Below are positions 16,871 to 26,586 of a stretch of 64,000 nucleotides of DNA, in pieces. The position numbers were made by a program, and so were the translations under genes. Below the pieces are notes generated by a model. That model was not told the origin of the DNA, made no database searches, and worked only from the letters and a program-made list of their open reading frames with translations. Each line of letters starts with the position of its first letter. Position 1 is the stretch's first letter. This DNA is from Chitinophagaceae bacterium (GTDB lineage Bacteria; Bacteroidota; Bacteroidia; Chitinophagales; Chitinophagaceae): positions 124,001 through 188,000 of the forward strand of contig JAFKGQ010000017.1 in the NCBI GenBank assembly GCA_017307755.1, in the 5' to 3' direction.

Positions 16871-19303
16871 ATGCTGAGGAATTATCTCAAGATCGCTATC
16901 CGGAATATGGCGAAACACAAGGTTATTTCCTTTATTAACCTGTTCGGACTCACTGTGGGCATCACTTGCTGCCTGCTCATCCTGACCTATATTATCCACG
17001 AGGTCAGCTATGATAAATACAACAGCAAGGCAGACCGAGTCTATAGAGTGACCCGTAGCTTCAATAATAAGGAAGGCATCGTCTCCCTTCACCTGGGTGC
17101 GGTCGCACCTCCCTTTGGCCCCCTGCTCAGAAACGAGTTCCCCGATATCGAGAAGGTCACCCGCATATTTCCCGTCGGCACCGTCCCCATGCGCTACGAA
17201 GAAAAGATCTTTAACGAAAAGGACGTGTACTTTGGCGACGATAATCTCTTCAGCATTTTTGATGTAAACCTGGAAAAAGGCAATCCCCATACTGCTCTTT
17301 CCGACCCCTATTCCGTGATACTTACCGAAGACCTCGCAAAAAAATATTTCGGCGGCGAAGACCCGGTAAACAAGGTCATCCGGCTCAACAACCAATTCAA
17401 TTTCAAGGTCACCGGCATCTTTAAACCCTTTCCCGACGCCGCTCACCTCCATCCCCGCATGATGCTGTCCTTCGCCACCCTAAAGGATACGGCCATCTAC
17501 GGAGAAAGAAAGCTGCAGACCAACTGGGGCAATAACGCTTTTTTCACCTACCTGCTGCTGCCTCCTAACTATCCCGTAAAAAATATCGAAACCCGCTTCC
17601 CCGCCTTTTTGGATAAATACATGGGCAACCCGGGCGACACAAAACCCTCCAGCTGGACGAAATTATTTTTACAAAGGCTAACGGATATCCACCTCACTTC
17701 TCACCTGGATGAAGAGATAGAAGAGAACGGAGATATCAAACGCGTCTATATTTTTAGCGCCATCGCCCTGTTCATCCTGCTGATCGCCTGTATAAATTAT
17801 ATGAACCTCTCCACGGCCCGCTCAGCGCTCCGCGCCAAGGAAATAGGTATCCGAAAAACGTCCGGGGCCCAACGCAGCGAGATCATCGTCCAATTCCTCA
17901 GCGAATCCGTGTTGATCACAGCCATAGCCACCATCCTGGCCATCGGCCTCACCTGGCTGACACTGCCCCTGCTGAATGCCGTCACAGGGCTCGACCTCAC
18001 CATAAAGGCCCTGCTCACGTTGAAAGTGATCATTCCCCTGCTGCTCACCCCCTTCGTGATAGGCATCCTCTCCGGTATCTATCCCGCTCTGTTCATGTCC
18101 TCTTTCCAGCCTGTAAAGGTGTTGAAAGGACTCTTCAAAGCCGGCAGTGGCAGCATCTCTTTCCGGAAAGTGCTGGTGGTCGCACAGTTCGCCATCTCTA
18201 TCATCCTCATCATCTGCACAGCCATCGTCTTCCAGCAGTTGCATTATATGCAGGAGAAATCCCTGGGCTTCGACAAAAGCAGGATCGTCACCATCGGATA
18301 TGACGACGCAAGCCTCGGTAAGACCTTCGAGTCCTTCCGCAATGAATTGCGCAATAGCGCTTATATAAAGGAGGTTGGCCGCTCATCCCGTATCCCCAGC
18401 GGAAGACTGCTGGACGAGAACGGCGCCTCTACGGAAAGCGGCGATTCACTCCGCCCCGTCAGCGCTGACATCAAATACGTGGTAGCCGACTATGATTTTG
18501 TTCCAACATACGGCGTACATGTCCTGGCAGGACGCAACTTCTCCCGCGCCTATGGCACGGACACGACCTCATTTATGCTGAATGCCGCGGCCACCCGCGC
18601 CCTGGGTCTCCAGCATCCGGAACAGGCAGTCGGACGTAACTTTAAATACGGCGACGTAAAAGGCAAGATCGTAGGTGTACTGGATGACTTCCATTTCGAA
18701 TCCATGCACCAGCAGATCGTACCGCTGGCACTCGTCATGGCCCCCGCCGGCACCCCTGGCTTCGGCTTTAACTTTATTTCCGTCAAGATCGCCGGTAACA
18801 ATGTCTCCGGAGGGCTCGCGCACCTGGAGAATACCTGGAAAAGATACCTGCCCCAGATACCGTTTGAATATTCGTTCCTGGACGAGCGGTTCGAGCAGCT
18901 CTATCAAAGCGAACAAAGACAAGGGACGCTCTTCACCTCTTTTTCAGCTATCGCCATCTTCATTGCCTGTCTGGGACTGCTCGGCCTCTCCGCCTTCGCC
19001 ATATCCCAACGTATTAAGGAGATCGGTATCCGGAAAGTGCTGGGAGCCAGCGTAAGCAGCATCGTTACCCTCCTGTCAAAGGATTTCCTGAAGCTGGTAG
19101 CCATCGCAGCCGTCATCGCCTTCCCCATCGCCTGGTATGTCATGCATCACTGGCTCATGGATTTCGCATACAGGATCTCCATCCAATGGTGGATCTTCAT
19201 CGTGGCAGGCATCCTGGCTTCGGCTGTAGCACTGATCACCATCGGTCTGCAGGCCGTCCGGGCGGCTATGTCGCCACCAGTGAAGAGTTTAAGGACCGAA
19301 TGA
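16871..19303 (+). CDS. MacB/FtsX-type ABC permease 1 of 7
   Basis: 810 residues with the two-fold architecture shared by all seven: N-terminal membrane helix (about 20-43), a periplasmic MacB_PCD domain, three FtsX helices (about 288-420), a fifth helix after the second 'RK-L' stretch (about 435-455), a second periplasmic domain, and three C-terminal FtsX helices (about 680-800). The cytoplasmic EIGxRK motif occurs twice (KEIGIRKTSGA near 322 and KEIGIRKVLGA near 715). The tail ends PPVKSLRTE. The duplicated layout resembles two fused single-domain MacB halves. Members of this group export peptides, lipids or drugs; the substrate here is unknown. Confidence 0.92.
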   Translation: MLRNYLKIAIRNMAKHKVISFINLFGLTVGITCCLLILTYIIHEVSYDKYNSKADRVYRVTRSFNNKEGIVSLHLGAVAPPFGPLLRNEFPDIEKVTRIFPVGTVPMRYEEKIFNEKDVYFGDDNLFSIFDVNLEKGNPHTALSDPYSVILTEDLAKKYFGGEDPVNKVIRLNNQFNFKVTGIFKPFPDAAHLHPRMMLSFATLKDTAIYGERKLQTNWGNNAFFTYLLLPPNYPVKNIETRFPAFLDKYMGNPGDTKPSSWTKLFLQRLTDIHLTSHLDEEIEENGDIKRVYIFSAIALFILLIACINYMNLSTARSALRAKEIGIRKTSGAQRSEIIVQFLSESVLITAIATILAIGLTWLTLPLLNAVTGLDLTIKALLTLKVIIPLLLTPFVIGILSGIYPALFMSSFQPVKVLKGLFKAGSGSISFRKVLVVAQFAISIILIICTAIVFQQLHYMQEKSLGFDKSRIVTIGYDDASLGKTFESFRNELRNSAYIKEVGRSSRIPSGRLLDENGASTESGDSLRPVSADIKYVVADYDFVPTYGVHVLAGRNFSRAYGTDTTSFMLNAAATRALGLQHPEQAVGRNFKYGDVKGKIVGVLDDFHFESMHQQIVPLALVMAPAGTPGFGFNFISVKIAGNNVSGGLAHLENTWKRYLPQIPFEYSFLDERFEQLYQSEQRQGTLFTSFSAIAIFIACLGLLGLSAFAISQRIKEIGIRKVLGASVSSIVTLLSKDFLKLVAIAAVIAFPIAWYVMHHWLMDFAYRISIQWWIFIVAGILASAVALITIGLQAVRAAMSPPVKSLRTE

Positions 19304-19331
19304 CCGGCCCCATATAAAAAAACAACTGCAC

Positions 19332-21725
19332 ATGATAAAGAACTATTTCAAAATTGCGTGGCGGCACCTACAGCGCAACAAGTCCTACACCTTTATCAAT
19401 GTGGCAGGACTCACCCTGGGCATCACATGCAGTATACTCATCTTTATTATAGTCCGCTTCCAGCTTAGCTTTGATGACTTCCACAAGGATACCGGCAGCA
19501 TCTACCGCGTGGTCACCGACCTGCACCACGATAACATCAGCTATACCTCCGGCACCCCCGCTCCTCTTGGTAAAGCCCTCCGCGATGAATATACTTTCTC
19601 GGAAAAACTGGCTCGCGTACGCACATTCGGTAACACCCTCGTCTCTATCAACAGTGGGAAGGAGGTCCATAAATTTGTGGAAAAGGAAGGCCTGGCCTTT
19701 GCAGAACCCGAATTCTTCGATCTGTTCAACTTTCCACTGGTAAAAGGAGATAAGTCGGCGCTCACCGCCCCTAACAACGCCTTTATTACAGAAAAACTGG
19801 CCCATAAATACTTCCCCGGAAAGGATGCCATAGGACAGACCATACGTATCGAAAACAGCCTCAACTGCACCATCGCCGGTGTCCTGAAAGACCTGCCCGC
19901 AGCCACCGATCGCGTAGAGCAGATATACCTGCCGTTCATACAGATGAAGGACCTCGATCCCTCCCATGCCGACCCCGGCAACTGGACTTCGATCAATAAC
20001 AATATGCAAACCTTCGTCCGTCTGAAAAAAGGGATCTCCCCGGCTTCGGTGGAAAAGCTCTTTCCGGCCCTGATGAATAAATATTATGTGGACAACAGGG
20101 CACGCACTATCTATCACTTCAGACTTCAACCCCTGGGCGATATCCACTTCAATCCCAATTACTCAGGCCTGGTGGAAAAAGAATACATCTGGGCCCTGGC
20201 ATTGGTAGGACTGTTCCTGATCATTACCGCCTGCGTCAATTTTGTCAACCTGGCCACCGCACAGGCCCTCACCCGTAGTAAGGAAATAGGCGTACGAAAA
20301 GTATTGGGGGGAAGACGCTTCCAGCTCTTCTGGCAGTTCATCGCCGAAACAGCCCTCATTACCCTGCTGGCGACTGTCATCGCCTTCTTCCTGGCAAAAG
20401 AAGCCCTTCCCTATGTCAACCAGCTCCTGGAAATGCGGATGACCATCTCTTTCTCCGCAGATACCTGGCTGGCAGCCTTCCTGCTGATCCTGGCTGTACT
20501 GGTCACCTTTCTTGCCGGATCCTATCCCGGTCTGGTACTCGCAGGCTTTCAACCCGTACTCGCACTAAAAGGAAAATTAAACCAGCAGCACATCGGCGGC
20601 TTCTCCCTCCGGCGCGCCCTGGTCATCGTCCAGTTCTCCATCTCACAGCTGCTTATTATCAGCACCATCGTTATAGCAGGCCAGATCCACTATTCACGCA
20701 AGACCGACCTGGGCTTTATAAAGGACGGTGTCGTCCTGCTCCCCCTTCCCATACAGGACAAACAGAAGATGGACCATCTGCGCACCACCCTGGCATCCAT
20801 GACAGGCGTGGAAAAGACATCCCTCTGTTTCTCCCCACCAGCCTCTGGCGACAATGACCTCGACGCCATCACTTTTGACAACAGGGCTAAACCGGAACCT
20901 TTTAACATCAATGAAAAAAGAGGGGACGATCAATACCTCTCCACTTTCGGGCTCACCCTTATAGCCGGCAGGAATTTCTTCCCATCCGACTCAGCCCATG
21001 AATACCTGATCAATGAAACCCTGGTCCGTAAGCTCAACCTCTCCTCTCCACAGGAAGCCATCGGCAAAAGCATCTCCGTCGAGGAAGGCAAACCGAAAGG
21101 CACGATCGTGGGCGTGGTAAAGGATTTTTATAATTACTCTTTTAAGGGCGAGATCGCCCCCATCTGTATCAACTCCAATTACAGGACATACTCCCTCTGC
21201 GCCGTCAAACTCAATATGGCAAGAGCAGGACAACTCCTCCCCGCATTTGAAAAACTATGGAACAATACGTACCCCGAATACAACTATACCTATCAGTTCA
21301 TGGATGACAGCATCGCAGAATTCTACGAAGTAGAGACGGTCCTGCTGGCACTCATAGAAGTGTTCGCAGGCATCGCCATCTTCATCGGCTGCCTGGGACT
21401 CTATGGCATGGTATCCTTTATGGCCGTACAAAAGACAAAGGAAATAGGCGTACGTAAGGTATTGGGGGCCGGCGTGCAGGATATCCTGTGGATCTTTGGT
21501 AAGGAATTCCTCCGCTTGCTGATCCTGGCTTTTTTAGTAGCCGCACCCGTCGGCGGATGGTTCATGCACAATTGGCTGCAGGACTTTGTCTATCGGATAC
21601 CCCTGAATGCACAGGTGTTCCTCCTTGCCTTGCTCTCTACCATCGTCATCGCGACCCTGACCATTGGATACAGAACGCTACGCTCCGCACTGGCAAATCC
21701 CGTAAAAAGCCTGAGAACGGAGTGA
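19332..21725 (+). CDS. MacB/FtsX-type ABC permease 2 of 7
   Basis: 797 residues, opening MIKNYFKIAWRHLQRNKSYT. EIGVRK motifs lie near 316 and 701, and the tail is NPVKSLRTE. By eye it is the closest relative of permease 3: both share GGFSLRR before the middle helix, the DDQYL-TFGL-L-AGRNF-PSD stretch in the second periplasmic domain and FxGCLGLYGxVSFMA in the last helices. This suggests a fairly recent tandem duplication. The 50-base spacer to the next gene contains a GGCCCGGAGGCC short hairpin. Confidence 0.92.
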   Translation: MIKNYFKIAWRHLQRNKSYTFINVAGLTLGITCSILIFIIVRFQLSFDDFHKDTGSIYRVVTDLHHDNISYTSGTPAPLGKALRDEYTFSEKLARVRTFGNTLVSINSGKEVHKFVEKEGLAFAEPEFFDLFNFPLVKGDKSALTAPNNAFITEKLAHKYFPGKDAIGQTIRIENSLNCTIAGVLKDLPAATDRVEQIYLPFIQMKDLDPSHADPGNWTSINNNMQTFVRLKKGISPASVEKLFPALMNKYYVDNRARTIYHFRLQPLGDIHFNPNYSGLVEKEYIWALALVGLFLIITACVNFVNLATAQALTRSKEIGVRKVLGGRRFQLFWQFIAETALITLLATVIAFFLAKEALPYVNQLLEMRMTISFSADTWLAAFLLILAVLVTFLAGSYPGLVLAGFQPVLALKGKLNQQHIGGFSLRRALVIVQFSISQLLIISTIVIAGQIHYSRKTDLGFIKDGVVLLPLPIQDKQKMDHLRTTLASMTGVEKTSLCFSPPASGDNDLDAITFDNRAKPEPFNINEKRGDDQYLSTFGLTLIAGRNFFPSDSAHEYLINETLVRKLNLSSPQEAIGKSISVEEGKPKGTIVGVVKDFYNYSFKGEIAPICINSNYRTYSLCAVKLNMARAGQLLPAFEKLWNNTYPEYNYTYQFMDDSIAEFYEVETVLLALIEVFAGIAIFIGCLGLYGMVSFMAVQKTKEIGVRKVLGAGVQDILWIFGKEFLRLLILAFLVAAPVGGWFMHNWLQDFVYRIPLNAQVFLLALLSTIVIATLTIGYRTLRSALANPVKSLRTE

Positions 21726-21775
21726 ACAAACTCTTTGGCCCGGAGGCCATCGGACAAATCTAAAACCGCCCGTAT

Positions 21776-24166
21776 ATGTTTAAAAATTATTTCAAGATCG
21801 GTTGGCGCAACCTGCTACGTCATAAAACCTACACAGCTATCAATATTGTAGGTCTTTCCCTGGGTATCGCCTGCGCCATCCTCATCTTCACGCTGGTGAC
21901 CTTTCATCTTAGCTTTGACAGGTTCCACCCCGAACTCGGGCGCATCTATCGTATTACCACCGAATTTCACGACGAAAAAATAGACTATAATAGCGCCGTA
22001 CCTCAACCCCTGGGCGAGTCCTTTCGAAAGGACTATACCTTCGCAGAAACAACGGCCCGCATCGTGGATTTCCCCAACAGCCTTATTACCATTACGGAAG
22101 GGAAGGATATAAAAAAATTCCAGGAAGAAAAGGGCGTCGCCTATACAGAACCTTCCTTCTTCGATATCTTCAACTATCCCCTCCTGAAAGGCGACAAACG
22201 CACCGCCCTGCTCAATCCTAATACGGCGGTCATTACCGGATCCCTCGCAAAAAAATATTTTGGTACAGCCGACCCCATCGGCAAGACTTTTCGGGTAGAC
22301 AACAAGGTAGATTATACCATTACAGGGGTCCTGAAAGACCTTCCGCCTAATACCGACCGGAAACAGGACATCTACGTCTCATATGTAACCATGAAACAGC
22401 GATACTCCTGGTTTGCCAGTGACAGCAGCTGGCAGAACGTATACAGCGGTTCCCAGTGTTATATCCGGCTCAAACCCTCTATCACACCGGAACAGGTGAA
22501 TAAGGCCTTACCGCAGATGAGCAATAAATATTATTCCGGACGGGACGCGAAGATCTGGCAGTTCAGACTCCAGCCACTCACCGATATACATTTCAATAAG
22601 GATTACGACGGTTATGTCGATAAGAAATATCTCTGGGCGCTGGGCTTTATAGGCCTCTTCCTGATCATCACCGCCTGCGTCAATTTTGTCAATCTCGCCA
22701 CGGCGCAAGCCCTTAACAGAAGCAAGGAAGTAGGCATCCGGAAAGTGCTGGGCAGTCTTCGCCCCCAACTATTCTGGCAATTCATCACCGAGACTACGCT
22801 CATCACATTGTTTGCGCTCGTCCTGGCATACGGGATGGCCTGCCTGTCCCTTCCCTGGCTGAACGAGCTGCTCAAATCAAAAATGGAGCTGCATCTGCTC
22901 GACAGCCCTTACCTCTCCCTCTTCCTGCTGCTGACCACCATCCTCGTCATCTTCCTTTCCGGCTCTTATCCCGGTCTGGTGCTGGCCCGTTTCCAGCCCA
23001 TACTGGCGCTGAAGAGCAGGATATCGCAAGCCAGCATCGGCGGGTTCTCCCTCCGCCGGGTCCTGGTAGTCACCCAATTCGCCATCTGCCAGGCCCTGAT
23101 CATCGGCACGATCGTCATCGCCGGCCAGATGTACTATTCAAAGAGCATCGACCTGGGGTTCAACAAGGACGCCATCGTCACCCTCCCCATCCCCATCAAC
23201 GACAAGACAAAAATGCATACCCTGCGGGACCAGGTGGCGACGGTAGCCGGCGTGGAAAAACTGACCCTCTGCCACCAGCCCCCTGCCTCCGCCAGCAACA
23301 GCAATACAGGCATCGTGTATGAGAACAGACCCGAAGAAGAACATTGGTACATCAATATGAAAAGCGCCGACGACCAATATCTGAATACTTTTGGCTTAAA
23401 ATTGGTCGCGGGGCGAAATTTCTACCCCTCCGACACCACCCGGGAATTCGTGGTCAACGAGACGGTGGCAAAAAAGCTGAACATGACCCCTCAACAGTTG
23501 CTGGGCCATCGTATCAAAACCAACGGCGGCACCCTTAAAGGCTCCATCGTCGGCGTGGTAAAAGATTTTCACAACTACTCGCTCCATAGCCAGATCGCGC
23601 CCATCTGCATCATGCCGGATTATACAGACTACGTATCCCTTAGCATCAAGGTCAATCTGCATAATACCCATACCGCCCTGGCATCCTTCGAAAAAATATG
23701 GAACAGCATATATCCGGAATACTTTTATTCCTATCATTTTCTCGACGACCGCATCTCGGAATTCTATGAAATGGACAAGATCATGCTCATCCTGGTGGAG
23801 GTCTTTGCCGGCATCGCCATTTTCATCGGCTGTCTGGGACTGTACGGGCTCGTATCCTTTATGGCCCTGCGAAAGACAAAAGAGATTGGCGTAAGAAAGG
23901 TGCTGGGCGCGGGCATTCACAATATCCTCTGGCTCTTTGGAAAAGAGTTCGCCCGTCTGCTGCTCATTGCTTTCCTCATCGCCGCCCCCCTTGCCTGGTG
24001 GATTATGCATCTGTATCTAAGAGATTTCGAGTATAGGATAACCATCGGCCCGGGCGTATTCCTCCTGGCCATATTTTTTACTTTCCTGATCGCAACGCTT
24101 ACAGTGGGCTACCGGTCCATACGTTCAGCGCTTGCCAGCCCTGTGAAGTCGCTGAGAACCGAATAA
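21776..24166 (+). CDS. MacB/FtsX-type ABC permease 3 of 7
   Basis: 796 residues, opening MFKNYFKIGWRNLLRHKTYT and closely paralogous to permease 2. The first cytoplasmic motif is KEVGIRKVLGS (near 316), the second KEIGVRKVLGA (near 701). The tail is SPVKSLRTE. The second periplasmic domain differs from permease 2 at QPPASASNSNTG and neighbouring residues, which is where substrate or adaptor contacts could diverge. Only 10 bases separate it from permease 4, suggesting translational coupling. Confidence 0.92.
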   Translation: MFKNYFKIGWRNLLRHKTYTAINIVGLSLGIACAILIFTLVTFHLSFDRFHPELGRIYRITTEFHDEKIDYNSAVPQPLGESFRKDYTFAETTARIVDFPNSLITITEGKDIKKFQEEKGVAYTEPSFFDIFNYPLLKGDKRTALLNPNTAVITGSLAKKYFGTADPIGKTFRVDNKVDYTITGVLKDLPPNTDRKQDIYVSYVTMKQRYSWFASDSSWQNVYSGSQCYIRLKPSITPEQVNKALPQMSNKYYSGRDAKIWQFRLQPLTDIHFNKDYDGYVDKKYLWALGFIGLFLIITACVNFVNLATAQALNRSKEVGIRKVLGSLRPQLFWQFITETTLITLFALVLAYGMACLSLPWLNELLKSKMELHLLDSPYLSLFLLLTTILVIFLSGSYPGLVLARFQPILALKSRISQASIGGFSLRRVLVVTQFAICQALIIGTIVIAGQMYYSKSIDLGFNKDAIVTLPIPINDKTKMHTLRDQVATVAGVEKLTLCHQPPASASNSNTGIVYENRPEEEHWYINMKSADDQYLNTFGLKLVAGRNFYPSDTTREFVVNETVAKKLNMTPQQLLGHRIKTNGGTLKGSIVGVVKDFHNYSLHSQIAPICIMPDYTDYVSLSIKVNLHNTHTALASFEKIWNSIYPEYFYSYHFLDDRISEFYEMDKIMLILVEVFAGIAIFIGCLGLYGLVSFMALRKTKEIGVRKVLGAGIHNILWLFGKEFARLLLIAFLIAAPLAWWIMHLYLRDFEYRITIGPGVFLLAIFFTFLIATLTVGYRSIRSALASPVKSLRTE

Positions 24167-24176
24167 ACCATCCTCT

Positions 24177-26570
24177 ATGTTTAAGAATTATTTTAAGATC
24201 GCCTGGCGTAACCTTCAAAAAAACAAGCTCTATACTTTCGTCAATATCACAGGTCTTACTGTCGGCATCGTCAGTTGTATCCTCATCGGTTTGTACGTCT
24301 CAGAGGAGCTGAGCTATGACAAATTTCATGACAAGGCGGACAGGATCGCCCGGGTCACCATGCAGTACACCGATGGAACTACCATAAACCGCGCAGCCCT
24401 TACAGGTACAAAGGTCGGACCACAGTTCCGGCGTACTTTTCCTGCCATCACAGCCTTCGCCAGGACCGTCCAATACTCTCCGGTGGTATCGGTAGGAGAT
24501 AAAACTTTTAATGAAACACATTTCCTTTACGCAGACTCCGCTTTCTTCAGCATCTTCACCTTTCCCCTGTTAAAGGGAAACCCCGCCACTGTCCTCGCTG
24601 CCCCCAACCAGGTAGTTCTCACCGAGACGATGGCCAAAAAATATTTCGGCGAGAGCGACCCCATCGGCAAAACTCTGAAAGTCAACAACGGGAAGGATTA
24701 TACGATCACGGGGATCGCAAGGGATGCGCCAGAAAACTCTCAGATACGCTTCAATTTTGTCGCTTCCTTCTCTTCCATGCGCGTTTCCCGCGAAGAGATA
24801 TGGTGGACAGCCAATTACGTCACCTATCTCCTGCTGCCCCATCCACAGGACCTAACCCCCTTGCAGCGACAGATCACCGCCTACATGCAGACAGACCCGG
24901 TCCGGTATGAAACAGGCGCCGGAGCAAAACTCACCTACTTCCTGGAACCCCTCACCTGGGTGCATCTTCATTCCACCCTGGACGGACTCGAGCCCAATGG
25001 AAATATCACGTATATCTATATCCTTAGCGCCGTCGCCGTGCTTATCCTCCTCATCGCCTGTGTCAACTATACCAATCTGGCCACGGCGCAGGCACAAGGC
25101 AGGACAGGCGAGATCAGCATCCGGAAAGTGCTGGGCGCGGGGAAAGGACAGCTCTTCCGGCAATACCTGGGAGAATCCCTGATGCTCACGGTCATTGCGC
25201 TGCTGCTCGCAGTCTTCATCAGCATCCAGCTCCTTCCGTTATTCAATCAGATAGCTAATAAATCCCTATCCTCCGCCAGTCTGCTCCAGCCCCTGCCAAT
25301 CCTGTCACTCCTCCTATTGGGCCTGCTGGTCAGCCTCCTGGCAGGCGCCTATCCCGCACTTGTCCTATCCAACATCCGGCTCATGAGCATACTCCGGTCA
25401 GGCTTCAGGCTATCCTCGTCCGGCGGCAACCTCCGCAAATCACTGATCGTCCTCCAGTTTGTCATCTCCGTCTTCCTCATGATATCCACTATGGTTATCC
25501 TGCAACAACTGTCCTTTATTCAAAACAAAAAACTGGGTTACGATAAGGACCACGTACTGGTGCTGCCCGCCAGCGAGGAGATCCACGAAAAATATGATGC
25601 CGTCAAGGCCGCCATCAGACAGGTGCCGCAGGTTATAAACACAGGCGGCGCATCCGGAACACCTACCTACGTGGAATGGACGGACGGACTCTCCGCCACC
25701 ACAGAGACAGGCCAAAAGAATTTTACCGTCAAAGCAATCCCCTGCGACGCAGATTTTGTAAAGACCCTGGGCATGCAGATCATTGCCGGGTCCAACTTCA
25801 ACGCTGCCGACATGCATATGCTGGATACCACAGACAACAACAAGAACTTCCGGTACACCTTCATATTGAACGAATCAGCCGTAAAAGCACTGGGATGGAC
25901 ACCCCAACAGGCCATCGGAAAGACAGTGGAAAAGTACTACCCCGGCATCGTCAGGGCTGTGGTAAAGGATTTTCATTTTTCCTCTATGCACGAAGCCATC
26001 GGCCCCCTCATCCTCTTCCAGGACACACAATGGGTCAGCAGGATGTACATAAAGGTTTCCGGGAAAGACCTCCCCGGTACGATCGCCCGTTTGCAATCCA
26101 TCTGGAAGGAATATGCGCCCCATTATCCTTTCGAGTACCATTTTTTGGACGAGGATTACAATACGCTGTACAAGACAGAAACCCGTACAGGCGAATTGTT
26201 CGGCGTATTCTCCCTCACCGCCATATTGCTGGCCTGTCTTGGACTATTCGCACTTGCGGCCTATACCACGGCACAGAGGACAAAGGAAATTGGGATCCGC
26301 AAGGTACTTGGCGCCTCGCTGGCCAGTCTGGTAGGGATGCTGTCAAAAGATTTCCTCAGGCTCGTAGCCATCGCGTCCCTTATCGCGTTGCCAATGTCCT
26401 GGTGGGCCATGAACAGATGGCTGCAGGGTTTTGTCTATCACATCACCTTATCCTGGTGGATGTTTGCCACCGTCATCCTGCTGGCCCTGTTTATTGCGCT
26501 CGCCACAGTAAGCTTCCAGGCCATCCGGGCCGGACTCGCAAATCCGGTAAAAAGTTTAAGATCCGAATGA
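24177..26570 (+). CDS. MacB/FtsX-type ABC permease 4 of 7
   Basis: 797 residues. The first coupling motif is altered to GEISIRKVLGA (near 310) while the second is the usual KEIGIRKVLGA (near 701), so the two halves may contact ATPase subunits unequally. The first periplasmic domain begins with SYDKFHDKADRIARVTMQY; tail NPVKSLRSE. It belongs to a different sub-branch from permeases 2 and 3, with the second half more like permeases 1 and 5. It starts 10 bases after the previous stop and ends 16 bases before permease 5. Confidence 0.92.
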   Translation: MFKNYFKIAWRNLQKNKLYTFVNITGLTVGIVSCILIGLYVSEELSYDKFHDKADRIARVTMQYTDGTTINRAALTGTKVGPQFRRTFPAITAFARTVQYSPVVSVGDKTFNETHFLYADSAFFSIFTFPLLKGNPATVLAAPNQVVLTETMAKKYFGESDPIGKTLKVNNGKDYTITGIARDAPENSQIRFNFVASFSSMRVSREEIWWTANYVTYLLLPHPQDLTPLQRQITAYMQTDPVRYETGAGAKLTYFLEPLTWVHLHSTLDGLEPNGNITYIYILSAVAVLILLIACVNYTNLATAQAQGRTGEISIRKVLGAGKGQLFRQYLGESLMLTVIALLLAVFISIQLLPLFNQIANKSLSSASLLQPLPILSLLLLGLLVSLLAGAYPALVLSNIRLMSILRSGFRLSSSGGNLRKSLIVLQFVISVFLMISTMVILQQLSFIQNKKLGYDKDHVLVLPASEEIHEKYDAVKAAIRQVPQVINTGGASGTPTYVEWTDGLSATTETGQKNFTVKAIPCDADFVKTLGMQIIAGSNFNAADMHMLDTTDNNKNFRYTFILNESAVKALGWTPQQAIGKTVEKYYPGIVRAVVKDFHFSSMHEAIGPLILFQDTQWVSRMYIKVSGKDLPGTIARLQSIWKEYAPHYPFEYHFLDEDYNTLYKTETRTGELFGVFSLTAILLACLGLFALAAYTTAQRTKEIGIRKVLGASLASLVGMLSKDFLRLVAIASLIALPMSWWAMNRWLQGFVYHITLSWWMFATVILLALFIALATVSFQAIRAGLANPVKSLRSE

Positions 26571-26586
26571 CAAAAAACAATACGCC